From contig NZ_LMHH01000002.1 in assembly GCF_001427865.1 (NCBI RefSeq), forward strand, positions 124,001-188,000: a DNA stretch of 64,000 nucleotides, given 5' to 3'. The notes under the pieces were generated by a model that saw only the letters and a program-made list of their open reading frames with translations, did not search any database and was not told the DNA's origin. Numbering within the stretch: position 1 is the stretch's first letter; each line of letters begins with the position of its first letter. The stretch comes from Altererythrobacter sp. Root672 (GTDB taxonomy: Bacteria; Pseudomonadota; Alphaproteobacteria; Sphingomonadales; Sphingomonadaceae). Both the position numbers and the translations under genes were made by a program. This document shows positions 43,094-51,003 of this stretch, piece by piece.

Positions 43094-44101
43094 TCAAGCT
43101 GGACCGCGCAATTCCGAAAGGCGCCGTTCCCAGGCGAGCGCATGCCTGACGATTTCATCGAGATCGGCGTGCTTCGGCTGCCACGGCAAGGTCGCCTTGA
43201 TCCTTGTCGGGTCCGAAATAAGCGAATCCGGATCGCCCGCCCGGCGGGGCGAGAGCACTCGCTCGATCGTGCGGTTAGTCACCCGATCAACCGCATCGAG
43301 CACCTCGAAGACCGAGAAGCCCCGGCCATAGCCGCAGTTCATGGTCATCGAGCGCCCCGGCTCGGCGATCAGCGCCTCGAGCGCCAGGACGTGGGCCGCG
43401 GCCAAGTCGCTGACGTGGATGTAGTCGCGCACGCCGGTGCCGTCGGGGGTGTCGTAGTCGGTACCGAAGACCTGGACGTTGTCGCGCTGACCCTGGGCAG
43501 CCTGGACCGCGACCTTGATCAGGTGAGTCGCGCCCACGGTCGATTGTCCGCTTCGCACTTTTGGATCCGCGCCCGCGACGTTGAAGTAGCGCAGTGCACA
43601 GAAGTTGATGGGATGCGCCGCCGCAGTATCGGCCAGCATCCGTTCGGTCATCAGCTTGGACCAACCGTAGGGATTGATCGGCTCTTTCGGCGAGTCTTCC
43701 GACACCGGCGAGTCCTTGGGAATCCCGTATGTCGCAGCAGTGCTGGAGAAGATGAAATGCGGCACGCCCGCTTTCACCGCAGCCTCTAGCAGCGCCCGGC
43801 TCTTCACGGTGTTGTTGTGGTAGTACTTGAGCGGGTTCTCGACCGATTCAGGCACGATGATCGAGCCGGCGAAATGCATCACCGCCTTGATGCCCTGCTC
43901 GGCGAAGATGCGCGCCAGCAGCTCGCCGTCTTCGATGTCGCCTTCGTAGAACGCGGCTTCATCCGGGATCGCGAAGCGGAACCCCGTGGTGAGATTGTCG
44001 ATCACGGTGACCGGCCAGCCATTGTCGAGCAGAGCGAGGACAGCGTGGCTGCCGATATATCCGGCGCCGCCGGTGACGAGTACTGGAACAGGGCTGGTCA
44101 T
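43094..44101 (-). CDS. galE: UDP-glucose 4-epimerase
   Basis: Interconverts UDP-glucose and UDP-galactose (or the N-acetyl forms) for envelope polysaccharides. 335 residues from ATG 44101; extended SDR fold. The NAD-binding motif is VTGGAGYIGSHAVLALL, the catalytic Ser region FSSTAATYG, and the catalytic YxxxK is in NPYGWSKLMTERML. The closing region RRAGDPDSLISDPTRIK is typical of GalE. It stands alone, divergent from a lipoprotein gene 104 bp away. Confidence 0.95.
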   Translation of the reverse strand: MTSPVPVLVTGGAGYIGSHAVLALLDNGWPVTVIDNLTTGFRFAIPDEAAFYEGDIEDGELLARIFAEQGIKAVMHFAGSIIVPESVENPLKYYHNNTVKSRALLEAAVKAGVPHFIFSSTAATYGIPKDSPVSEDSPKEPINPYGWSKLMTERMLADTAAAHPINFCALRYFNVAGADPKVRSGQSTVGATHLIKVAVQAAQGQRDNVQVFGTDYDTPDGTGVRDYIHVSDLAAAHVLALEALIAEPGRSMTMNCGYGRGFSVFEVLDAVDRVTNRTIERVLSPRRAGDPDSLISDPTRIKATLPWQPKHADLDEIVRHALAWERRLSELRGPA

Positions 44102-44205
44102 CAGTCCGCGGGCTACGTAGCATCGCGTCAAGGCGCAATCGTTTTTGCAAGGGGAGGACCCGCACAATGGCTGCAACTGCTTGGCACTTCGCGCGTTTGG
44201 GCTTC

Positions 44206-44820
44206 ATGAAGACCGCCCCCGGCCTCCTCGCCCCCGCTCTCGCCGTGGCCCTTGTCGCGACGCTTGGCGCCTGCACCACCTCATTCGTCTCCCCGGTCGA
44301 AGTCACCCGCTTCACCGGCAGTGAGCCACATCTTCTCGGCCGAGGAGAGATCGTGGTCCGCGCGGCACCGGGTCAGGATTCCGCCTCGCTGGAAAACCGC
44401 GTGTTCGAGGACGCGGTCGCCGCGGAGCTTACCCGGCTCGGCTACACCGTGGTCAAGGGCGACGCCCCGCAAGTGGCCGAAGTCCGGGTCGAGCGGTTCG
44501 TGATGCAGGCCTCGGGCCACTCGCCGGTCAGCGTGGGCGTCGGCGCGGCGAGCGGGAGCGCGGTCAATCCCAGGCACGGCGGAGTCGGTGCGGCTGTCGG
44601 CATCGACCTCACCCCGCGCCCGTCGGATCAGGTCGTCACTCAAATGCGCGTCATGATTAAGCCGGCCGGCGGCGGCGACGCTTTGTGGGAAGGCGGCGCA
44701 CAGTTCAACGCCACCGCCAACAGCAACTACGGCAGCGTGGATGCTGCCGCCGGTCGCCTGGCCGGGGCGCTGTTCGGTGGCTTCCCCGGACAGTCTGGAG
44801 AGACTATCCGGGTGCGATGA
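44206..44820 (+). CDS. DUF4136-like lipoprotein
   Basis: 204 residues from ATG 44206. The lipoprotein signal ends LVATLGAC (C23). The body repeats features of the lipoprotein at 12263: [34 protein letters not shown], a Gly-rich centre, and the ending [12 protein letters not shown] (compare FPGNSGETVRISI). I take them as distant paralogues. Function unknown. The stop codon overlaps the start of the M14 carboxypeptidase gene (ATGA), so the two are co-translated. An upstream in-frame ATG at 44167 is less likely. Confidence 0.72.
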   Translation: MKTAPGLLAPALAVALVATLGACTTSFVSPVEVTRFTGSEPHLLGRGEIVVRAAPGQDSASLENRVFEDAVAAELTRLGYTVVKGDAPQVAEVRVERFVMQASGHSPVSVGVGAASGSAVNPRHGGVGAAVGIDLTPRPSDQVVTQMRVMIKPAGGGDALWEGGAQFNATANSNYGSVDAAAGRLAGALFGGFPGQSGETIRVR

Positions 44821-45944
44821 ACATCCACATCGACGCCGCGTTCGATAGCGGCAACATCGAAGTCCTCGAGATCTCCGGCAGCCAGGCCCGGCTGCGCATC
44901 CGGCACGATCACGAGTCCGAATTCTACCAGTGGTTCCACTTCCGCGTCGCCGGTGCGGCAGGACAGGAACTCGAGCTGAAGATCGGCGACCTCAACGCCT
45001 CGGCCTATCCGCTGGGCTGGCGTGGCTACCGCGCCTGCGCGTCGGAAGACCGCAGCTACTGGGCCCGCGCGGAAACGAGCTTCGACAAGAGTGAGGACGG
45101 CGGCACCCTGACCATCCGCCACACGCCCGATAGCGACATCGCCTGGTTCGCCTACTTCGCGCCCTATTCGCTCGAACGGCACCACGACCTTATCGCCGAA
45201 GCCGCTGCAAGCGAGGGCGTGGCCTATCGCTGCCTCGGACACAGCCTCGACGGGCGTCCGATCGACTGCCTGGAGATGGGCGAAGGTTCGATTCCCGTGT
45301 GGCTCATCGCCCGCCAGCATCCGGGCGAGAGCATGGCCGAATGGTTGATGGAAGGCGCGCTGGAGGCGCTATGCGATCCGGCCGATCCGGTGGCGCGCGT
45401 GCTGCGGCAGAAGTGCCGCTTGTACGTCGTGCCCAACTGCAATCCCGACGGTTCGACCCGCGGCCACCTGCGCACCAATGCCGCCGGGGTGAACCTCAAC
45501 CGCGAATGGCATGAGCCGACGCCCGAGCGTTCGCCCGAAGTCCTGGCCATCCGCAACGCGATGGACGCGAGCGGGGTGCGCTTCGTGATGGACGTCCACG
45601 GCGACGAGGCGATTGCCGCGAATTTCCTCGCCGGGTTCGAGGGTATCCCTTCGTGGACCGACGATCTGGGCGGGCAATACTCGCGCTATCGTTCGATCCT
45701 CGAACGGCGGAGTCCTGACTTCCAGACCGCCAAGGGCTACCCGGTGGCCGGGGCCGGCAAAGCCAACCTGTCGATGAGCACCAACCAGCTCGCTGAACGC
45801 TTCGGCGCCTGCGCGATGACGCTGGAGATGCCGTTCAAGGACAACGACGACTTGCCCGATCCTGAGCAAGGGTGGAGCCCGGAGCGGTCGAAGCTGCTGG
45901 CGCGGGATTGCCTGGCTTCGTTGGTGGAGTGGTTGGAAGGGTAG
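44817..45944 (+). CDS. M14-family zinc carboxypeptidase, cytosolic-carboxypeptidase-like
   Basis: 375 residues, no signal peptide. An N-terminal beta domain of about 130 residues ([29 protein letters not shown]) precedes the M14 domain. Zinc ligands are H168 and E171 in RQHPGES and H261 in DVHGDE; the catalytic Glu is E337 in [27 protein letters not shown] is the substrate loop. This two-domain form is that of bacterial relatives of cytosolic carboxypeptidases, which may trim peptides or side-chain-linked Glu. It is coupled to the preceding lipoprotein gene by a 4-bp overlap. Confidence 0.9.
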   Translation: MNIHIDAAFDSGNIEVLEISGSQARLRIRHDHESEFYQWFHFRVAGAAGQELELKIGDLNASAYPLGWRGYRACASEDRSYWARAETSFDKSEDGGTLTIRHTPDSDIAWFAYFAPYSLERHHDLIAEAAASEGVAYRCLGHSLDGRPIDCLEMGEGSIPVWLIARQHPGESMAEWLMEGALEALCDPADPVARVLRQKCRLYVVPNCNPDGSTRGHLRTNAAGVNLNREWHEPTPERSPEVLAIRNAMDASGVRFVMDVHGDEAIAANFLAGFEGIPSWTDDLGGQYSRYRSILERRSPDFQTAKGYPVAGAGKANLSMSTNQLAERFGACAMTLEMPFKDNDDLPDPEQGWSPERSKLLARDCLASLVEWLEG

Positions 45945-45951
45945 CGACAAT

Positions 45952-46082
45952 ATCCTCCCCGAGCTTGTCTCGGGGAGGTGGCAGCCCTAAGGGCTGACGG
46001 AGGGGTAGGCGGAAGAACGCAAGAGCCCCTCCACCATTCGCTTCGCGAACGGTCCCCCTCCCCGAGCTAGCTCGGGGAGGAT
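45952..46082. repeat. Palindromic repeat family B, copy 1
   Basis: 131 bp starting ATCCTCCCCGAGCTTGTC and ending AGCTCGGGGAGGAT. The outer arms CCCCGAGCTTGTCTCGGGG and CCCCGAGCTAGCTCGGGG are each hairpins. Inner parts include CAGCCCTAAGGGCTG, GACGGAGGGG, and GCCCCTCCACCATTCGCTTC. It directly follows the M14 gene and may terminate it. Confidence 0.88.
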
Positions 46083-46452
46083 CTTGAGTTCCAGACATGC
46101 AAGAACACCCGCTGGCGAGCGCGGGCCTAACGCCAGAGGCAAAAACGCGGACGGGCAAAGGCCGGCGCGTCCTGGGCGTCACAGGATTGCCTTGCGCTAG
46201 CATATGGCGAACGGCGGCGAGGGCTGCGACCAAAACTCGCTGCTCGGCCCTGTCGGATAGGAGGCACTGGCGGTTAGGGCTCGCAAGTCCCGCCAACGGT
46301 TTTCACATCCTCGTATCCTACGGACACCCTCTGACGATGTCGAAGGGCGCCGGCCTTAGCTGCGGGAGTGAAAGCGAAGCGCTACACGCTCCCGCACCCG
46401 TCGCTTGTCAGGTGTCAACTGACGGCGGGGTCTATAACCTATTTGGTTATTG
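46083..46452. other. Intergenic stretch without a recognised gene
   Basis: About 370 bp after the family B repeat. A frame of about 118 codons is open on the plus strand but looks non-coding. I note a 7-bp stem GCGGGAG/CTCCCGC (46362-46368 / 46389-46395), then GTCAG-N7-CTGAC (46407-46423), an operator-like dyad, and TATAAC at 46433-46438 close to the thioesterase start. No tRNA, SRP RNA or 6S RNA pattern was found. Confidence 0.5.
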
Positions 46453-46920
46453 ATGTCAAGAAATATCGCCAAAACATCCCACTTCCCGCCGACCTTCCTT
46501 CATGTTACTTACACAACTGTGAACAGCGTATCCCCCTACCTGCATCCGATCGAGATCGGCCCCGCGGACATCGACTTCATGGGGCACGTCAACAACGCCA
46601 GCTACCTGACGTGGGTGCAGGACGCGGTGATCGGCCACTGGCGGTCGCGCGCTCCGGCTGAGGCGGTGGCCCGGCACTTGTGGGTCGCGCTCAAGCACGA
46701 GATCACTTACCGGCGCCCGACTTTCCTCGGCGATACCGTGGTGGCGCAAGTCCTGCTCGAAAAAGTCCAGGGCGCACGGGCGTTCTACGAAACGCTGATC
46801 CGCCGCGGCGAGGAAGTCGTCGCTGAAGTCCGTTCGAGCTGGTGCTGCCTCGACGCCGAGACCCGCCGCCCGACGCGCCCCGCGCGCGAGGTGATCGAGA
46901 GCTTTCTCTCCGGGAAATAG
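46453..46920 (+). CDS. hotdog-fold acyl-CoA thioesterase (4HBT family)
   Basis: 155 residues if it starts at ATG 46453; a GTG at 46519 would give a 133-residue protein that begins just before the conserved domain, and no clear ribosome-binding site decides between them. The 4HBT signature is IGPADIDFMGHVNNASYLTW, containing the catalytic Asp of the YbgC/4HBT type. YRRPTFLGDTVVAQVLLEKV and AEVRSSWCCLD complete the fold. It likely hydrolyses acyl- or aromatic-CoA thioesters. A GTCAG/CTGAC dyad lies 30-46 bp upstream. It converges on the next gene with 1 bp between. Confidence 0.85.
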   Translation: MSRNIAKTSHFPPTFLHVTYTTVNSVSPYLHPIEIGPADIDFMGHVNNASYLTWVQDAVIGHWRSRAPAEAVARHLWVALKHEITYRRPTFLGDTVVAQVLLEKVQGARAFYETLIRRGEEVVAEVRSSWCCLDAETRRPTRPAREVIESFLSGK

Positions 46921-46921
46921 G

Positions 46922-47326
46922 TTACTGGCGGACGCCGGTGACCGGAATCTTGCCGAACTGGCCGGTGTCGACTTCACCCGTCAGCTTGTCGCCTTCGACA
47001 TTGCCCACGTAGGAAAACTGCATCTCGCCCTGCGGCGTGGTCAGCTTGCGCTTGAACGAGAATGTCGTCCCGTCGACCACGACATCGCTGATCGCCCCAG
47101 GCGGTGACGGCGGCGCTGGCGGAGCGCCTTCGAGCGGCACGTCCTTGATGTCGACCTGGTAGCCCTCCCCTACCTCGGTGACGGTGAGTGTCGATTTGAA
47201 AGTCCCGAAGTCCGTCACGGACTCGGTGGCCCAGGTGCCAACCACTGGCGAATCCGCGGCCATGGCAGGAGCCGCGACGAGCAAGGCTGCAACGGCAAAC
47301 GGGGCGAAATGGATTGTCCTCAGCAT
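46922..47326 (-). CDS. small secreted protein, tandem paralogue 2
   Basis: 134 residues with a signal peptide (FAVAALLVAAPAMA, cut before ADS). The mature beta-rich domain begins SPVVGTWATES and contains KDVPLEGAPPAPP, ISDVVVDGTTFSFKRKLTTP and GNVEGDKLTGEV. It reads like a lipocalin-like or DUF-type domain in which a short extract is compared to a reference, but I cannot name a function. The neighbouring gene at 47449-47850 is a clear paralogue. Confidence 0.75.
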   Translation of the reverse strand: MLRTIHFAPFAVAALLVAAPAMAADSPVVGTWATESVTDFGTFKSTLTVTEVGEGYQVDIKDVPLEGAPPAPPSPPGAISDVVVDGTTFSFKRKLTTPQGEMQFSYVGNVEGDKLTGEVDTGQFGKIPVTGVRQ

Positions 47327-47448
47327 CGAGCATCCCTCCAACGACAGGAGCCGCCCCATACCGGCCAGCGCTTTTGTACCGCAGCTTATGCCGCGCGACA
47401 AAAGCTATCTGGCCGGTCGGAGCTACAGATGCCCTAAGGCCTGTTGCC

Positions 47449-47850
47449 TTACTTACGCGAGCCGGTGATCGCGATCGGACCGAAGTCCGAGCCGACCTCG
47501 CCCGACAGCTTATCGCCGTCGACCGTGCCGGTGTAGGTGAGGTTCATCGCGCCCTGCGGCGTGGTCAGCGCGCGCTTGAAAGTGAACTTCGACCCATCGA
47601 CCACGACGTCCGAAATCTTGCTTTCCATCGGCGGGGCATCGGCCGGAGCGCCCGGCATCGGGCCGTCCTTGATCGCCACGGCATAGGCGCCGCCAGCCTG
47701 CGAGAAGGTCATCTCGGCTTCGATCTTCTGGCCCTGCACGTCGACCGCGGTGGCCCAGGTGCCGAGCACCGGCGAAGACTGCGCCAGGGCCGGCGCGGCA
47801 ATCAGCGAAGCAGTCGCAGCGATCGCCGCGAAACGTAGTGACTTGAACAT
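47449..47850 (-). CDS. small secreted protein, tandem paralogue 1
   Basis: 133 residues with a signal peptide (AATASLIAAPALAQ). It shares with the downstream gene SPVxGTWAT, KDGPMPGAPADAPP, ISDVVVDGSKFTFKRALTTP and DGDKLSGEVGSDFG, so the two arose by tandem duplication. Lengths are almost equal and divergence is moderate, so the duplication is not recent. Function unknown, periplasmic or secreted. A family C repeat lies upstream. Confidence 0.75.
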   Translation of the reverse strand: MFKSLRFAAIAATASLIAAPALAQSSPVLGTWATAVDVQGQKIEAEMTFSQAGGAYAVAIKDGPMPGAPADAPPMESKISDVVVDGSKFTFKRALTTPQGAMNLTYTGTVDGDKLSGEVGSDFGPIAITGSRK

Positions 47851-47922
47851 CGATTACCCCTCCATCGTCAGGCGTCGTTCCGCCTCGGCGATTTTTGTAT
47901 CGCAGAGCGTGGGGGGCGACAA

Positions 47923-48016
47923 CGTCCTTCGACAAGGTTCCTTCGACAAGCTCAGGACGAACGGAGGAAGGAAGGCCACCACCCCTCCCCCGTTCGTGGT
48001 GAGCTTGTCGAACCAC
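47923..48016. repeat. Palindromic repeat family C, copy 3
   Basis: CGTCCTTCGACAAGGTTCC, then CTTCGACAAGCTCAGGACGA with ACGG, and after about 30 bp the opposite arm CGTTCGTGGTGAGCTTGTCG with AACCACGG. The first 12-base unit is duplicated. It lies in the divergent gap between the secreted paralogue and the aminotransferase gene, an unusual place for this family. Confidence 0.8.
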
Positions 48017-48092
48017 GGATCCAGCGCAGCGCCCGGATAAATTTGACTGCCGCGCAAATCGGGTGAATCGGGCTCGGCAGAAGGAGAACCCC

Positions 48093-49220
48093 ATGCCTGC
48101 GCTGCGCAACGACGTCGATCCCAACGGCCTGCTCGAATATTCGGTGGTCTTCACCGACCGCTCGCTCAACCACATGAGTCTGGCCTTCCAGCAGGTCATG
48201 CGTGAGATCCACGGGACGCTGTGCGAGGTCTACGGCGCGCACCGGGCGGTCGTGGTGCCGGGCGGCGGGACCTATGCGATGGAATCGGTCGCGCGCCAGT
48301 TCGCCACCGGCAAGAAGGCGCTGGTGATCCGCAACGGCTTCTTCTCCTATCGCTGGACGCAGATTTTCGAGGCTGGCTCGATCCCCTCCGAAGAGATCGT
48401 GCTGAAGGCCCGCCGTCAGGGTGACGGCCCACAGGCTCCGTTCGCTCCGGCGCCGATCGAGGAAGTGGTCGAACGCATCCGCACCGACCGCCCGGAGATG
48501 ATCTTCGCCCCTCACGTCGAGACGGCCTCGGGCATGATCCTGCCCGACGACTACATCCGCGAGGTGGCCAGCGCCGCGCATGAAGTCGGCGCGCTGTTCG
48601 TGCTCGACTGCATCGCCTCGGGCACCGTCTGGGTCGACATGAAGGACACCGGCGTCGACATCCTCATCTCCGCCCCGCAGAAGGGCTGGTCCGCCCCACC
48701 CTCGGCCGGCCTGGTGATGATGACCGAGGCCGCGCTCGAACGCTGCAAGGCTGCGCAGACCACCAGCTTCGCGATGGACCTCAACAAGTGGAACGCGATC
48801 ATGGAGGCCTACCTCGGCGGCGGCCACGCCTACCACGCGACCATGCCGACCGACGCGCTGCGGGCGTTCCATAAGTCGATGCTGGAGACCAAGGCGCTCG
48901 GCTTCGACACGCTCAAGGCCGCGCAGTGGGAGCAGGGCAATGCCGTGCGCCGCATGCTCGAACAGCGCGGGGTCCGCTCGGTAGCTGCCGAGGGCTTCCA
49001 GGCGCCCGGCGTGGTGGTCAGCTACACCGAGGATCCCGAGATCCAGAACGGCAAGAAGTTCGCCGCCCAGGGCCTGCAGATCGCCGCGGGCGTGCCGCTG
49101 ATGGTTGACGAGGGCGCGGACTACAAGAGCTTCCGCCTGGGCCTGTTCGGGCTCGACAAGCTCAAGGACGTGCCGGGTAGCCTGGGACGCCTGTCGGACG
49201 CGTTCGACGCGGTGCTGTAG
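48093..49220 (+). CDS. class V (alanine-glyoxylate/serine-pyruvate type) aminotransferase
   Basis: PLP enzyme of 375 residues. VVVPGGGTYAMESVARQF forms the phosphate-binding loop, FVLDCIASGTVWVDMKDTGV holds the Asp that contacts the pyridine nitrogen, and the PLP Lys is in ISAPQKGWSAPPSAG. The C-terminal domain ends FRLGLFGLDKL. The likely reaction is transamination between a small amino acid (Ala/Ser) and a 2-oxo acid such as glyoxylate. AAGGAGAA lies before the ATG at 48093. No glyoxylate or serine-cycle gene is adjacent. Confidence 0.9.
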   Translation: MPALRNDVDPNGLLEYSVVFTDRSLNHMSLAFQQVMREIHGTLCEVYGAHRAVVVPGGGTYAMESVARQFATGKKALVIRNGFFSYRWTQIFEAGSIPSEEIVLKARRQGDGPQAPFAPAPIEEVVERIRTDRPEMIFAPHVETASGMILPDDYIREVASAAHEVGALFVLDCIASGTVWVDMKDTGVDILISAPQKGWSAPPSAGLVMMTEAALERCKAAQTTSFAMDLNKWNAIMEAYLGGGHAYHATMPTDALRAFHKSMLETKALGFDTLKAAQWEQGNAVRRMLEQRGVRSVAAEGFQAPGVVVSYTEDPEIQNGKKFAAQGLQIAAGVPLMVDEGADYKSFRLGLFGLDKLKDVPGSLGRLSDAFDAVL

Positions 49221-49303
49221 ACTGGGGCAACCCGCCTTAACCGAGAGGGGATAGCTCGTCGCGCTCGCTGGCGGGCCGTCCCTCGCTCGACTAATCAGGT
49301 GCC

Positions 49304-50113
49304 GTGAACATAGACCCCCAGCTCCTCGTCATCTGCCTGCTGACGGCCGGCATCAACCTCATCGGCACGCTGGCCTACGCCGCGCGTATCGCGGGCGTGC
49401 GCACGCGGCGGATCGCGATGAGCTTTGCGCTGTTCAACATCCTCGTCCTGATCTCGCGCATGTCGAACAGCTTCCTCGGGCCGTTCCTGGCCAAGCGGAT
49501 CGAGACGCAGATTTCCAACGACAGCGGCGAAGCTCTGCTCGGCGATTTCCGGTTGGTGCTGATGTCGGCTTCGATCGCGGTGTTCGTCGGTATCCTGCTG
49601 GTGCCGACCTCGCAGCGGCTGTTCGCGCGCGCCATCGGCTATTTCCAGGAGCACCGCTCGACCACCCGCATGTTGATGCGCAGCGCGACGCCGGCCGGGA
49701 TGCGAACGATCCGCGATTCGCTCGCCATGCCGCGTCCCAAGCAGCTGCGCGAACTCGCTCTGCCGCGGGGCGTGGGTTGGGGCGTGCTGCTGGCCAATTG
49801 CCTAGCCCAGGCGCTGCTGACCGTCGGCGTACTGGCCTCGCTCTACGCCGGCTACCTGAACCCCGAGTTCCGGGTTACCGCCTCGCAGCTTTCGGCGGTA
49901 ATCAACGGGTTCGCGACGATCCTGCTGTTCGCGCTGATCGATCCCCAGCTCTCGGTAATGACCGATGACGTCGTCGAAGGCCGGGTCAGCGAGCCGCTGT
50001 TCCGCCGCACGATCGTATGGATCTCGTTCAGCCGCCTGGTCGGTACCGTGCTCGCCCAAGCGCTGTTCGTTCCTTCGGCGATGGCGGTTGCATGGGTGGC
50101 GAATTACGTCTGA
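49304..50113 (+). CDS. amj: Amj-type alternative lipid II flippase
   Basis: 269 residues, about 6-7 membrane helices. The N-terminal block LTAGINLIGTLAYAARIAGV, RTRRIAMSFALFNILVLISR and MSNSFLGPFLAKRIE is the strongly conserved start of the Amj (DUF2837) family. Amj was found in Bacillus subtilis as a lipid II flippase that can replace MurJ. The start is GTG at 49304. This chromosome also carries murJ (9185), so the cell seems to have both. The 3' end converges on the HAD-like lipoprotein gene with 6 bp between. Confidence 0.75.
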   Translation: MNIDPQLLVICLLTAGINLIGTLAYAARIAGVRTRRIAMSFALFNILVLISRMSNSFLGPFLAKRIETQISNDSGEALLGDFRLVLMSASIAVFVGILLVPTSQRLFARAIGYFQEHRSTTRMLMRSATPAGMRTIRDSLAMPRPKQLRELALPRGVGWGVLLANCLAQALLTVGVLASLYAGYLNPEFRVTASQLSAVINGFATILLFALIDPQLSVMTDDVVEGRVSEPLFRRTIVWISFSRLVGTVLAQALFVPSAMAVAWVANYV

Positions 50114-50119
50114 GGCGGC

Positions 50120-51001
50120 TCAGTTCACTGGCGGCGGAGCTTCGTCCAGGGGTGGCCGCACGATGAACCAACCATCACCCAGCATCGTATCGAGCCCGGC
50201 GGCGGCCGAAGGGTCGCGCAAGTAGTCGAACAGCTCGTCGAAATCGCTGCGGCGGTCTCCTGCCATGGCGATGATGCAGACCGACCTGTTCGCGTCGTCT
50301 CGCAACACCTGTTTGCGTTGCTCCCCGTTCCGGATGAGCAGGAGCGGATCCTTCCCGGCAGGGTCGAGACCCGAACTGCGCAGGGCCTCACCGATCGGGG
50401 TGACCCGGTTTGCGTCAGCTGCGGAGACCCACATCACCACGACCCCCTCGGCGCGAAGCTGCGCCAGCCCCTCGGCAAGACCGGCGACAGGTTGAGCCGA
50501 AGGGCTTGGCGAAAATGCCGATGTGCCCTGATCGAGGTCCAGGATCACCGCTGGGGTGGAGCTTCTACATGGGAGTCGGTCCGGCCGTTCGAGCCGCGAG
50601 CCGGTAACGAGTAGGGCGGATTCCACCGGCTCGGGGCCACCAAGCACGCGGCTCTTGCCAAGCGCATAGTCAACAAAAGCCCGCCACTCGTCGATGTCCG
50701 AAAGTTGAGTAGCGACGGTCACAGAGGAACGAGTTGGAACAAGGGCCGCTGGAGCCACAAGAGCCGCCTGAGGTGTGGGCTGCGATACGAGCTGAGGGGC
50801 GGGCTCGTCCGTCTCAACTACCACCGCTACGGACTGCTCCTCGGGACGCCGATCCTTCCTGCTGTTGGTCGCGACCATGGTGCCCGCGGCCAGCATCGGC
50901 ACGACCACAGCCGCCGCGCAGCCTCCCAGGACACCGGACAACGCCAGCACGACGCCGGCCGCCCCGATGCGCGAGCGATTGGACCCTCCGAAGTGCCGCA
51001 C
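50120..51001 (-). CDS. lipoprotein with degenerate HAD/acid-phosphatase-like domain
   Basis: 293 residues, lipoprotein signal ending GVLGGC (C28). After a variable Gln/Pro/Ala-rich region comes a HAD-like order of motifs: AVILDLDQGTSAFSP (motif I, with one residue more than the usual DxDxT spacing), EGVVVMWVSAAD (motif II Ser), a Lys in PAGKDPLLLIRNGEQRK (motif III) and AGDRRSDFDELFDYL (motif IV). It looks like a class B/C acid phosphatase relative; activity is unproved. Its GTG start lies 2 bp past the stop of the Rieske oxygenase gene, whose end supplies GGAG, so the two are coupled. Confidence 0.65.
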   Translation of the reverse strand: MRHFGGSNRSRIGAAGVVLALSGVLGGCAAAVVVPMLAAGTMVATNSRKDRRPEEQSVAVVVETDEPAPQLVSQPTPQAALVAPAALVPTRSSVTVATQLSDIDEWRAFVDYALGKSRVLGGPEPVESALLVTGSRLERPDRLPCRSSTPAVILDLDQGTSAFSPSPSAQPVAGLAEGLAQLRAEGVVVMWVSAADANRVTPIGEALRSSGLDPAGKDPLLLIRNGEQRKQVLRDDANRSVCIIAMAGDRRSDFDELFDYLRDPSAAAGLDTMLGDGWFIVRPPLDEAPPPVN

Positions 51002-51003
51002 GC

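Noticed and set aside
46097-46453. 118-codon plus-strand frame after repeat family B
   Set aside because: Composition is not protein-like, there is no ribosome-binding site, and no domain is seen.
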